Shown here: positions 47,798-55,028 of the stretch, piece after piece
Layout: every line of letters begins with the position of its first letter
Position numbering within the stretch: position 1 is the first letter of the stretch
Assembly: GCF_023516595.1 (NCBI RefSeq)
Contig: NZ_JAMGBG010000065.1
Coordinates: forward strand, 1-64,000
Reading direction: 5' to 3'
From: Streptomyces neyagawaensis
Lineage (GTDB): Bacteria; Actinomycetota; Actinomycetes; Streptomycetales; Streptomycetaceae
Length of the DNA stretch: 64,000 nt
The notes under the pieces: generated by a model
What the model saw: only the letters and a program-made list of their open reading frames with translations
Told to the model about the DNA's origin: nothing
The model's database searches: none
Program-made: the position numbers and the translations under genes

Positions 47798-48106
47798 ATG
47801 GCGGACATCGACAAGACGGCGTTCTTCTCGGCGGTGCTGAAGACCATCGCCTCGACCCGCAACCACAACACCGACCAGGACGAGCACGCCAAGGGCGTGG
47901 TGGAGCCGGCCGCGCGCATCCGCGCCGTCGAGGAGGAGGTCGCCGAACAGCCGCTCACCTCGGGGCGGACCGGTGAGGTCCTCGACCTGCTGGAGACGAC
48001 GTTCCGGGCCAAGCGCACCCCGGACGAGGAACGCGAGTACTACCTCCAGTACATCGAGAAGGTCTCCGGCGTCAGCCGCGCCTCGCTGGGTGTGTCCGCC
48101 GGGTGA
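47798..48106 (+). CDS. Small hypothetical protein of the cluster (102 aa)
   Basis: The ATG at 47798 follows an excellent ribosome site (AAGGGGG, 7 bases before). The product is hydrophilic and mostly helical, with many Glu/Arg pairs: AARIRAVEEEVAEQPL and TPDEEREYYLQYIEKV. It has no carrier-protein Ser motif, no signal peptide and no membrane segment. I recognise no family. It overlaps the next gene by 4 bases, and the good ribosome site and codon bias make it a real gene. Its place between the release domain and the amidohydrolase suggests a cluster-specific function such as a small partner protein. Confidence 0.7.
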   Translation: MADIDKTAFFSAVLKTIASTRNHNTDQDEHAKGVVEPAARIRAVEEEVAEQPLTSGRTGEVLDLLETTFRAKRTPDEEREYYLQYIEKVSGVSRASLGVSAG

Positions 48107-49326
48107 ACACGTCCGACCTCGCGTGGTACAGCCACGAGATGTGCTTCTGGCACGACCCCGGGCCCGGCTCGGGGTACGTGCCCGTCGGACCCGGTGTCGA
48201 ACCGCTGCGGCAGTTCGCGGTCGACCCCGATCTGCGCCGGGCCGAGGGGCTGGTCAAGGCGTCCGGAGTGCTGGACCGGTACACGTGTGTGTCGCCGACG
48301 CCCGCCACCGACGAGGACCTGCTGCTGGTGCACGTGCCGGAGCACATCGAGCGCGTGGAGGCGGTGTCGGCGTCCGGCGGGGGCGACGCCGGCGTGTACG
48401 CGCCGGTCAACTATCACAGCGCGCACGCCGCCAGGCTCGCGGCGGGCGCCTCGGCGCAGGCCGCCGAGCAGGTCCTGGACGGGCGGTTCCGGCGGGCGTA
48501 CTGCCTGGTCCGCCCGCCGGGCCACCACGCGGAACCCGACCGTGCGATGGCCCTGTGCCTCTACAACAACGTCGCCGTCGCCGCACGGGCCGCGCAACGC
48601 CGCGGGGCGCGCCGGGTGATGATCCTGGACTGGGACGTGCACCACGGCAACGGCATCCAGCGGGTGTTCTACGACGACCCGGACGTGCTGTACGTGTCGA
48701 TCCACCAGGACGGGCTGTTCCCGGCGGCGTCCGGCCACGTCATGGAGACGGGCACGGGGGCGGGCGCCGGCAGCACGCTCAACGTGCCGCTGCCCCCGGG
48801 CTCGGGCCACGGCGCCTACCTCGCCGTCGTCGACCGCGTCGTGGAACCCGCGGCCCGCGCGTTCCGGCCCGAGCTGATCCTGGTCGCGGCGGGCGTCGAC
48901 GCGGGCGGCCACGACCCGATGGGCCGCATGATGTGCACCAGCCGCACGTTCCACGCCATGACGTCCACGCTGTGCCGCCTCGCCGACGAACTCACCGGGG
49001 GACGCGTCGTCTTCGTCCACGAGGGCGGCTACTCGGCGTGGTACCAGCCGATGCTGGTGCTCGCCACGGCGAGCGCGATCGCCGGACTGCCCGCACCCCA
49101 GGACCCGTTCCTGCACTCCCTGGACCATCTGCCGGGCCAGCGCCTCCAGGGCCACCAGAGCCGGGTCGTCGAGCATCTGCGGGCCCACCACCCGCTGCTG
49201 GCCCGGCGATCGGCAGACACCCACTCGGACACCTCCACCGACATCCACACCGAGAGCGGCACCGGAACCGGCACCTCAGACACCGGCACCGGCACCGGCA
49301 GGGGACGGGCGGTGGCCGATGCGTGA
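48103..49326 (+). CDS. Class II histone-deacetylase-like amidohydrolase
   Basis: A 407-residue zinc amidohydrolase of the arginase/deacetylase superfamily (HDAC, acetylpolyamine amidohydrolase, AcuC relatives). The active site is complete: RPPGHHAEPD (charge-relay His pair), DWDVHHGNG (zinc Asp and His), AAGVDAGGHDPMG (second zinc Asp) and HEGGYS (catalytic Tyr). The enzymes remove acyl groups from amines. In this operon the starter is predicted to be N-formylglycine, so removal of a formyl or acetyl group from an amine of the product, or from a protected form, is possible. The GTG start overlaps the previous stop by 4 bases. The last 40 residues (SDTSTDIHTESGTGTG and more) are low-complexity, from a short-period repeat at about 49220-49310. 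Confidence 0.85.
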   Translation: MNTSDLAWYSHEMCFWHDPGPGSGYVPVGPGVEPLRQFAVDPDLRRAEGLVKASGVLDRYTCVSPTPATDEDLLLVHVPEHIERVEAVSASGGGDAGVYAPVNYHSAHAARLAAGASAQAAEQVLDGRFRRAYCLVRPPGHHAEPDRAMALCLYNNVAVAARAAQRRGARRVMILDWDVHHGNGIQRVFYDDPDVLYVSIHQDGLFPAASGHVMETGTGAGAGSTLNVPLPPGSGHGAYLAVVDRVVEPAARAFRPELILVAAGVDAGGHDPMGRMMCTSRTFHAMTSTLCRLADELTGGRVVFVHEGGYSAWYQPMLVLATASAIAGLPAPQDPFLHSLDHLPGQRLQGHQSRVVEHLRAHHPLLARRSADTHSDTSTDIHTESGTGTGTSDTGTGTGRGRAVADA

Positions 49327-50158
49327 CTGGTGGACCACCGTGGGCCCCCGGCTCGCGCCCCGCTTCCGTGTGGTGGCCTTCCCGCACGCCGGCGGGTGGC
49401 CCTCCGCGTTCCGCTCGTGGACGCGGTACCTGCCTGCGGACGTGGAACTCGTCGTCGCCCAACTGCCGGGCCGGGGCGCCCGGATCAACGAGCCGCCGCT
49501 CACCCGCGTCGAACCCCTCGTCGACGCGCTCGGCGCGGCCCTGACGGAGCTGCCCGAGCTGCCGTACGCCGTCGTCGGGCACAGCTTCGGCAGTGTGCTG
49601 GCGTACGAACTGACGCGCACGATGGAGCACAAGGGGTTCGCGCCGGAGCTGCTGGCCGTCTCGGCGCGGCAGCCCCCGTGCTTCCCCGCCGAGCCGCCCT
49701 TCGCCCACCTCAGGAGCGACACCGAACTGGTGGAGCACCTGCTGGACATCGGCGGCATGACGCCCCAGCTGCTGGACCGGGACCACCTGGTCCGGCTGTC
49801 GCTGCGGGCGATCCGCGCCGACCTGGAGGCGATGGAGCACCACGAACGGCCCCTGTCGGGCACCGGCGTGCCCATCCTCGCGCTCGGCGCTGTCGACGAC
49901 CCCGTCGTCGTCGCCGAGCGGCTGCACCTGTGGTCCCTGGAGACCACCGGCGGCTTCCGGCGGCTGATGTTCCCCGGCGGCCATTTCTACCTCTACGAGC
50001 CCGCGCCCGCCGCTGCCGTCGTCCACCGCCTGGTGGCCGGCCGCCCCGGCGCACCGCACGCGGGCACCCCGTACGGGGGCCGGGTCCCCCGTACGTCCGG
50101 CCGTCCGGTACCCGTTCCGGGCGGCGGTTCGAAGCACCTGTTGAAGGAGACGAGTTGA
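49319..50158 (+). CDS. Type II thioesterase
   Basis: A 279-residue alpha/beta hydrolase of the TEII family that clears misloaded carrier proteins in NRPS and PKS systems. Visible are the oxyanion segment FPHAGGWPSAFRSW, QLPGRGARINEPP, the nucleophile elbow GHSFGSVLAYEL, the Asp region ALGAVDDPVV and the catalytic His in FPGGHFYLYE. The length of the core (about 240 residues) is standard; the C-terminal 35 residues are a Gly/Pro-rich extension. The ATG overlaps the HDAC-like gene by 8 bases. With release done by the oxoamine synthase, this is the only thioesterase of the cluster, so an editing role is more likely than release. Confidence 0.9.
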   Translation: MRDWWTTVGPRLAPRFRVVAFPHAGGWPSAFRSWTRYLPADVELVVAQLPGRGARINEPPLTRVEPLVDALGAALTELPELPYAVVGHSFGSVLAYELTRTMEHKGFAPELLAVSARQPPCFPAEPPFAHLRSDTELVEHLLDIGGMTPQLLDRDHLVRLSLRAIRADLEAMEHHERPLSGTGVPILALGAVDDPVVVAERLHLWSLETTGGFRRLMFPGGHFYLYEPAPAAAVVHRLVAGRPGAPHAGTPYGGRVPRTSGRPVPVPGGGSKHLLKETS

Positions 50159-51723
50159 GCACCATCGCCGATACCCCCCACCAGGCCGGGCCACGGGAGT
50201 GGCTGGGCCTGGCCGTGCTGGCGCTTCCCACGCTGCTGCTGTCGATCGACGTGAGCGTTCTGCACCTGGCGGTCCCGCACATCAGTGAGGCGCTGAACCC
50301 CTCGGCCGCCCAGATGCTGTGGATCATCGACATCTACGGCTTCCTGATCGCCGGCTTCCTGGTGACCATGGGGTCGCTGGGCGACCGCATCGGCCGCCGG
50401 AAGCTGCTGCTGATGGGCGGCGCCGCCTTCGGCGTGGCCTCGGTGGCGGCCGCCTACGCGGACGACCCGGCCACGCTGATCGCGGCGCGCGCGGCGCTCG
50501 GCGTCGCCGGCGCCACCCTGATGCCGTCCACGCTCGCGCTGATCACCAACATGTTCCGGGACGGCAGGCAGCGCGGCGTGGCCATCGCCGTGTGGGTCAC
50601 CATGTTCTCCGTCGGCATCGCGCTCGGCCCGGTGGTCGGCGGTGCCATGCTGGAGTACTTCTGGTGGGGGTCGGTGTTCCTGCTCGGGGTGCCGATCATG
50701 GCGCTGCTGCTGGTGGCCGGTCCGATGCTGCTGCCGGAGTACCGCGACGAGCAGGCCGGCCGCGTCGACCTGGTGAGCGTGGCGCTGTCGCTGGCGGCGA
50801 TCCTGCCCGTGATCTACGGCCTGAAGGAGATCGCCAACGACGGGGTGTCGGCACTGCCGCTGCTGGCCCTGGTCGCGGGCCTGGTGATGGGCGTGGTGTT
50901 CGTGCGCCGGCAGCGCGGCCTGGACAGCCCCTTGCTGGACTTCCGTCTGTTCGGCAACCCGGCGTTCCGCACCTCCCTGGTGACACTGCTGCTGAGCATG
51001 CTGGTCGCGGGCGGCACCTATCTGTTCGTGACGCAGTACCTGCAGCTCGTCGGCGGCCTGTCACCGATGAAGGCGGGCCTGTACCTGCTGCCCGCGGCGT
51101 TCGCGCTGATCGTGACGTCCGTGGTGTCCCCGATCGCCGCGAGCAAGGTGCGGCCCGCGTACGTCGTCGCGGCCGGCCTGGCCGTGTCGGCGCTGGGGCA
51201 CCTCATGCTGGCCCTCGCCGACAGCACCTCCGGCATCGCGCAGGTCGTGACCGGTTTCGCCTTCGTGTACGCAGGCGGCGGCCCGCTCATCGCGCTGGGC
51301 ACCGACATCGTGGTCGGTTCGGCGCCGCCCGAGCAGGCGGGTTCCGCGGCGGCGATCTCGGAGACCAGCACCGAGCTGGGCATGGCCCTCGGCGTCGCGA
51401 TCCTCGGCAGTGTCGGTACGGCCGTGTACCGCAGCGAGGTGGACGTGCCCGCGCGGATCCCGGACGGTGCCGGTGACACCCTCGCCGAGGCGCTTCAGGC
51501 CGCGAAGGCCCTGCCCGCGGACGTGGCCGCCGCGTTCGTCGACTCGGGCCGGGCGGCGTTCACCGAGGGCATGAACGTCATCGGTGTCGTCGGCGCGCTG
51601 CTCGCGCTCGGTACGGCCGTCCTGGTGGCGGTCGTCATCAGGACCCCGCCCACGGGCGCCGGGGAGCAGGCCCAGGAGCCCGCCGAGAGCCCGGTGACGC
51701 CCGCGGAGCAGCCCGCCTCCTGA
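50155..51723 (+). CDS. MFS drug exporter, DHA2 (EmrB/QacA) family
   Basis: A 522-residue transporter with 14 predicted membrane helices. It shows LLSIDVSVLHLAVPHI in helix 1, MGSLGDRIGRRKLLLMG (motif A) between helices 2 and 3, and ALGVAGATLMPSTLAL with the antiporter-type proline motif near helix 5. The DHA2 family exports drugs in exchange for protons. The start is a TTG at 50155 overlapping the thioesterase stop by 4 bases, with GAAGGAG 7 bases before it; no closer ATG or GTG fits. As the last gene of the biosynthetic operon it most likely exports the product and gives resistance. Confidence 0.9.
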   Translation: MSTIADTPHQAGPREWLGLAVLALPTLLLSIDVSVLHLAVPHISEALNPSAAQMLWIIDIYGFLIAGFLVTMGSLGDRIGRRKLLLMGGAAFGVASVAAAYADDPATLIAARAALGVAGATLMPSTLALITNMFRDGRQRGVAIAVWVTMFSVGIALGPVVGGAMLEYFWWGSVFLLGVPIMALLLVAGPMLLPEYRDEQAGRVDLVSVALSLAAILPVIYGLKEIANDGVSALPLLALVAGLVMGVVFVRRQRGLDSPLLDFRLFGNPAFRTSLVTLLLSMLVAGGTYLFVTQYLQLVGGLSPMKAGLYLLPAAFALIVTSVVSPIAASKVRPAYVVAAGLAVSALGHLMLALADSTSGIAQVVTGFAFVYAGGGPLIALGTDIVVGSAPPEQAGSAAAISETSTELGMALGVAILGSVGTAVYRSEVDVPARIPDGAGDTLAEALQAAKALPADVAAAFVDSGRAAFTEGMNVIGVVGALLALGTAVLVAVVIRTPPTGAGEQAQEPAESPVTPAEQPAS

Positions 51724-51744
51724 CCGGGGAGCGGGCCACGGCCC

Positions 51745-52179
51745 TCACGCGCCGGGGCGCTCCGTGTAGGCGGCGGCGTGCTCGGCGGTGGGGGCGATGG
51801 GGGTGATGACGTCGACGAGGACGCCGTCGGGGGCGGCCACGATGAAGTGCCGTTGCCCGAAGTCCTCGCTGCGCAGGGGGAGTTCGGGCTTCAGCCCGGA
51901 CTCCTCCACGAGCCGGGCGTACTCGGCGTCGACGTCGGGCACCTCGAAGTTGAGCAGGACGCCCTGAGCGGGGCGGCGGTAGGCGTCCGGGATCGTCTCG
52001 TGGGCCGCGTCGACCAGGGCGAGTTCGTAGTACGGGGGCTCCGGCCGGCGGAGGCTGACGTACCAGTCGTTCTCGAAGGTCTTCTCGAATCCGAGCAGGT
52101 CCGTGTAGAAGTCCGCGGATTCCCGGAGCCGCGGGGTGCAGATCACCGGGTAGAAGCTGGTCACGGCGGAGGGCGTCAT
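51745..52179 (-). CDS. VOC-family (glyoxalase/bleomycin-resistance fold) protein
   Basis: A 144-residue protein with the two beta-alpha-beta-beta-beta units of the vicinal oxygen chelate fold: YPVICTPRLRESADFYTDLL, GFEKTFENDWYVSLRRP, VLLNFEVPDVDAEYARLVEE and HFIVAAPDGVLVDVITPI. Members bind metals or sequester hydrophobic antibiotics; the ligand here is unknown. It runs against the exporter gene with a 21-base gap and diverges from the phosphopantetheinyl transferase. The ATG at 52179 is chosen because the fold begins 8 residues later; the open frame extends far upstream but only as a shadow of the divergent gene. It resembles the second VOC gene at 53127. Confidence 0.85.
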   Translation of the reverse strand: MTPSAVTSFYPVICTPRLRESADFYTDLLGFEKTFENDWYVSLRRPEPPYYELALVDAAHETIPDAYRRPAQGVLLNFEVPDVDAEYARLVEESGLKPELPLRSEDFGQRHFIVAAPDGVLVDVITPIAPTAEHAAAYTERPGA

Positions 52180-52289
52180 GGTGTCACCGTTCTGAGGTGG
52201 GCACGGGTCGTTCGAGCGCGGGTGGCGTTCGTCGTGCCAACGAGGCAACGCCCCCACCGTCACGTCGCCGGCAGCGGAACGGGGGGCGT

Positions 52290-53048
52290 ATGGCGGTCGC
52301 AGTGCCGAGGCATCCGGAGTCACCGCAGGTGTGGGCCGTGAGGAGACCGCCGCCGTGGGACGAGGCGCTGAGCCTGTCGCTGCTGGACGCCGAGGAACGG
52401 CGCAGGGCCCGCTCCTTCCGGCGCCCCGCGGACCGTTCCCGCTACCTCGCCACGCATGTCGCGCTGCGTCTGCTGCTCGCCGAGCAGCTCGGCTGTCATC
52501 CCGTGGACGTCCTCCTCGGGCGGGCGCCGTGCGCGAGGTGCGGCGGCCCGCACGGGCGGCCCGTTCTCCTGGGGAGCGTGGCCGGCCCGTACTTCTCCCT
52601 CTCCCACTGCCCGGGCCTGTCGCTCGTGGCGTTCGCGGGTGTGCCCCTGGGCGTGGACGCAGAGCGGATACCCGGCCGCCGGACCGTCGAGTCGTGCCTG
52701 GAACGTCTGCACCCGCAGGAGCGGCGCGAGGCCACCGCGGTCCCGGAGCAGGGGAGACCCCGGTGGTTCTGCCGCCTCTGGGCGCGCAAGGAGGCCTATC
52801 TGAAGGCCCTCGGCACCGGCCTCGGCCGCGCGCTGGACCGGGACTACCTGGGCGACCGCGAGACGCCCGGGGCGCCCCGGCGTCCGCCCGGCTGGACCGT
52901 CCGCAACCTGCCGTGCGGCCCCGCGGACACCACTCACGCGGCGGCCCTGGCCGTGCCCGAGGGCACCCCCGTACCCGCCGCGCCCTACGAGCTGAACTGG
53001 CCTTTCGTGTGCGGCCGTTGGCGTGGCGGAGCGGACGCGGGCGGGTGA
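52290..53048 (+). CDS. 4'-phosphopantetheinyl transferase, Sfp type
   Basis: A 252-residue transferase that moves phosphopantetheine from CoA to the conserved Ser of carrier proteins. The two family signatures are present: PLGVDAERIPGR (Mg-binding Asp and Glu) and FCRLWARKEAYLKALGTGL (WxxKEA box). YFSLSHCPGLSLVAF is the usual segment before the first signature. The ATG at 52290 is preceded by GGGGGG; earlier starts are open but would overlap the promoter area of the divergent VOC gene. A dedicated activator is expected for a cluster with one PCP and six ACPs, so this gene likely belongs to it. Confidence 0.9.
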   Translation: MAVAVPRHPESPQVWAVRRPPPWDEALSLSLLDAEERRRARSFRRPADRSRYLATHVALRLLLAEQLGCHPVDVLLGRAPCARCGGPHGRPVLLGSVAGPYFSLSHCPGLSLVAFAGVPLGVDAERIPGRRTVESCLERLHPQERREATAVPEQGRPRWFCRLWARKEAYLKALGTGLGRALDRDYLGDRETPGAPRRPPGWTVRNLPCGPADTTHAAALAVPEGTPVPAAPYELNWPFVCGRWRGGADAGG

Positions 53049-53058
53049 CCGCCCGTGT

Positions 53059-53079
53059 TGACATACCGATGGTACGTCA
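53059..53079. promoter_or_regulatory. TetR operator copy 1 upstream of VOC gene
   Basis: The 21-base element TGACATAC-N5-GTACGTCA overlaps a TTGACA -35 box (53058-53063). It matches the arrangement of the element in front of the TetR-family gene at 54221 (TCACGTAC-N5-GTACGTGA). Six of eight and seven of eight arm positions agree. Confidence 0.65.
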
Positions 53080-53080
53080 C

Positions 53081-53086
53081 TAAGTT
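53081..53086 (+). promoter_or_regulatory. Likely -10 box of the VOC gene promoter
   Basis: TAAGTT lies 17 bases after the TTGACA at 53058-53063 and about 41 bases before the VOC start at 53127. The pair sits between and over the two operator copies, as expected for a repressed promoter. Confidence 0.4.
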
Positions 53087-53089
53087 CAC

Positions 53090-53110
53090 TCGCATACCTT
53101 CGGTACGTGA
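53090..53110. promoter_or_regulatory. TetR operator copy 2 upstream of VOC gene
   Basis: The element TCGCATAC-N5-GTACGTGA is centred 31 bases (three helix turns) after copy 1 and 27 bases before the VOC start codon. Its right arm is identical to the arm in the operator before the TetR-family gene at 54221. Confidence 0.65.
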
Positions 53111-53126
53111 CTGGAGATGGCACTCC

Positions 53127-53501
53127 ATGCTGACCAGCCTCTGTCCGGTGATCCGCACCTTCCGCATCGAGGAGTCCCGCGCGTTCTACACCGACCTGTT
53201 CGGCTTCAAGGTCACCGACGAGACGGAGTGGTACGTCGGTCTCGGCCGACCCGGACCGGCCCCCTGCGAACTCCTCCTCGTCGACCCCACGCACCCGGCC
53301 CTCCCGGAGCCCCTGCGGCGGCCGATGAGCGTGGTCCGTTTCACCCTCGAGGTGGACGGCGGACAAAGGGAGTTGGAACGGGTCGCCACCTGCGCGGCCC
53401 CGACCGGAGTGCGACGGTCCGGCACCGAAGCGCCTGAAGGTGACGACGTGCTCGTCACCGATCCCAATGGAGTGAAGATCCGCGTGATCGCACCGGAATG
53501 A
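53127..53501 (+). CDS. VOC-family protein under probable TetR control
   Basis: A 124-residue glyoxalase/bleomycin-resistance fold protein: LCPVIRTFRIEESRAFYTDL, FGFKVTDETEWYVGL, VVRFTLEVDGGQRELERVA and VLVTDPNGVKIRVIAPE. It is clearly related to the VOC protein at 51745-52179 (same opening strand and the same EWYVGLGRP-type segment). The first ATG of the fold is at 53127, with GGAG 12 bases before it. Two copies of a palindromic element shared with the TetR-family gene at 54221 lie in its promoter. A resistance or detoxification role is plausible; the ligand is unknown. Confidence 0.85.
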   Translation: MLTSLCPVIRTFRIEESRAFYTDLFGFKVTDETEWYVGLGRPGPAPCELLLVDPTHPALPEPLRRPMSVVRFTLEVDGGQRELERVATCAAPTGVRRSGTEAPEGDDVLVTDPNGVKIRVIAPE

Positions 53502-53548
53502 CCCCTCGGTGCGCGCGCGGGATCGCTGGTCGAGGGGGGAGAGCGGTC

Positions 53549-54154
53549 ATGCCCGGAAGAATCGACGCCGAGGTCGCGGTCGCGGTGATGCGCGCCGCGG
53601 GACTCGAACCACTGGAGCCCTACCCGGGCGCCAACGTGGCCTGGAACAGCCGCTGCACGAAGAACGCCCACCACGTCGCACCCACCTTCACATCGGTACG
53701 CATAGGCGCCAGCGCGGGATGCCGCCACTGCGGACGCATCGCCGCGGGGGAGCGGCGGCGAGCGGCCGGCCGGGCGCAGGCCGAGGCCGACATGCGCGCC
53801 GCGGGCTTCGAACCGCTGGAACCGTACCCGGGGGCAAGGGTCCGATGGCTGTGCCGGCACGTCGTCTGCGGCCGCACCGTCCACCCGAGACTGTTCGGTA
53901 TCCGCGCCGGGAAGGGCGGCTGCCGCGCCTGCGCCGGGCGGGCCCCGGTGGACCGCGCGGCGGCCGAGGCGGAGATGCGGGCGGTCGGCATGGAGCCGCT
54001 GGAGCCGTTCCCCGGACGGGTACGGGACCGATGGAGATGCCGCTGCATGACCTGCGGTCACATCGGGACGCCCGCGCTCAACAACATCCGCCGCGGCCAG
54101 GGCGGCTGCTACGCCTGCGCCCACCGCGCGGGCCGTCCCCTCGACGTGGCCTGA
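53549..54154 (+). CDS. Hypothetical protein with three zinc-ribbon-like repeats
   Basis: A 201-residue protein made of three tandem units of about 55-60 residues. Each begins with a helix, A-x-x-x-MRAAGLEPLEPYPG, then a W/C-rich strand and paired Cys: GCRHCG in unit 1, GCRACAG in unit 2 and GCYACAH in unit 3. Units 2 and 3 have extra Cys/His (WLCRHVVCG; WRCRCMTCG), giving a Cys4-type metal site each; unit 1 has one Cys (RCTKNAHH) and may bind differently. Such repeats occur in Streptomyces proteins of unknown function and look like DNA- or RNA-binding zinc ribbons. The ATG at 53549 has a good GGGGGGAGAG site before it; an ATG at 53498 overlapping the VOC stop is less likely. Confidence 0.65.
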   Translation: MPGRIDAEVAVAVMRAAGLEPLEPYPGANVAWNSRCTKNAHHVAPTFTSVRIGASAGCRHCGRIAAGERRRAAGRAQAEADMRAAGFEPLEPYPGARVRWLCRHVVCGRTVHPRLFGIRAGKGGCRACAGRAPVDRAAAEAEMRAVGMEPLEPFPGRVRDRWRCRCMTCGHIGTPALNNIRRGQGGCYACAHRAGRPLDVA

Positions 54155-54179
54155 CCGGCCCGCCCACCCGCACCAGCGA

Positions 54180-54213
54180 GGTGCCCCGCCGCGTGCGCGC
54201 GCGGCGGGGCACC
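54180..54213. terminator. Bidirectional hairpin terminator
   Basis: A perfect 14-base stem (GGTGCCCCGCCGCG / CGCGGCGGGGCACC) with a 6-base loop fills most of the 66-base gap between two convergent genes. It can end transcripts from both sides. Confidence 0.8.
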
Positions 54214-54220
54214 GGCCGTG

Positions 54221-54811
54221 TCAGGTCACCCGGAGGGCCTGCAACATCGCCACCAGGGCCTTCTGCGTGTCGTCGAGGTCGGCGGGATCCTTCGAGGCGG
54301 CCAGCCACAGCGCCGCCTCGTTCATCGCGCCCGACAGCAGATGAGTGAGCGGCTCGACCGGCTGCGCGATGATCGTCCCCTCCTCGATCAGATCCCCGAG
54401 CACCTGCGCCAGGTGCCGCCCCGACGTCGTCTCGTTCATGGCCCGCCACTCGCTCCAGCCCAGCACGGCGGGACCGTCGACGAGCATGATGCGCTGGATC
54501 ACCGGGTCCGTGGAGACGGTGAGGAACGCCTGGCATCCCGAGATCAGCTGCTCCCAGGTGTCCTCCCGGGCGTCCGCCGTCTCGGCGATCCGCTCGGCCA
54601 CCTCCTCCTGCACCTGCTCCAGCACGGCCCGGAACAACTCGGCCTTGCTGGAGAAGTGGTGGTACAGCGCGCCCTTGGTGACACCCGCCGCCCGCACGAT
54701 CTCCGACAGCCCCACGGCCCCGTACCCCAGCGTGGCGAACAACCGGCGGCTCTCCCGCACCAGCGCCTGCCGGGTCCGCTCCCGCTGCTCCGCCCGAGTC
54801 CCTCGCGTCAT
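54221..54811 (-). CDS. TetR/AcrR-family transcriptional regulator
   Basis: A 196-residue repressor. The DNA-binding domain is TRQALVRESRRLFATLGYGA, then LSEIVRAAGVTKGALYHHF and SSKAELFRAV, the canonical TetR pattern. The ligand domain contains IQRIMLVDGPAVLGWSEWRA, a C-terminal segment found in many Streptomyces AcrR-like proteins. The ATG at 54811 is 17 bases from a 21-base palindrome on its own promoter. The same motif occurs twice in front of the VOC gene at 53127, about 1.1 kb away on the other strand, so this protein probably represses both itself and that gene. It ends against the hairpin shared with the zinc-ribbon gene. Confidence 0.88.
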   Translation of the reverse strand: MTRGTRAEQRERTRQALVRESRRLFATLGYGAVGLSEIVRAAGVTKGALYHHFSSKAELFRAVLEQVQEEVAERIAETADAREDTWEQLISGCQAFLTVSTDPVIQRIMLVDGPAVLGWSEWRAMNETTSGRHLAQVLGDLIEEGTIIAQPVEPLTHLLSGAMNEAALWLAASKDPADLDDTQKALVAMLQALRVT

Positions 54812-54827
54812 CCGCTCCCCCCGTCCT

Positions 54828-54848
54828 TCACGTACTGAAGGTACGTGA
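54828..54848. promoter_or_regulatory. Palindromic operator before the TetR gene
   Basis: TCACGTAC-TGAAG-GTACGTGA is a perfect 8-base inverted repeat with a 5-base centre, 17 bases upstream of the TetR start. It is the strongest copy of the motif also found at 53059-53079 and 53090-53110. Confidence 0.75.
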
Positions 54849-55028
54849 ACTTTCCCCGCATGGCGATGCACCCTCGGGACCGTTCCCGATCCGCGCTCCG
54901 ACGGCGCCGAGCCCGCTCGGCAGGGAGGTGTGAGGGCGTGCGGTGGCGCGGGGTCGGAGGTATGACTGACAGGGGGCCCGGCAGCAGGGGACCGGTTTCC
55001 CGTGCTGCCGCCGGAAGGAGCGTCCGGT

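Noticed and set aside
51745..53064. A 439-codon minus-strand frame extending the first VOC gene
   Set aside because: Only the last 144 codons match the VOC fold; the upstream part is the complement of the phosphopantetheinyl transferase gene.
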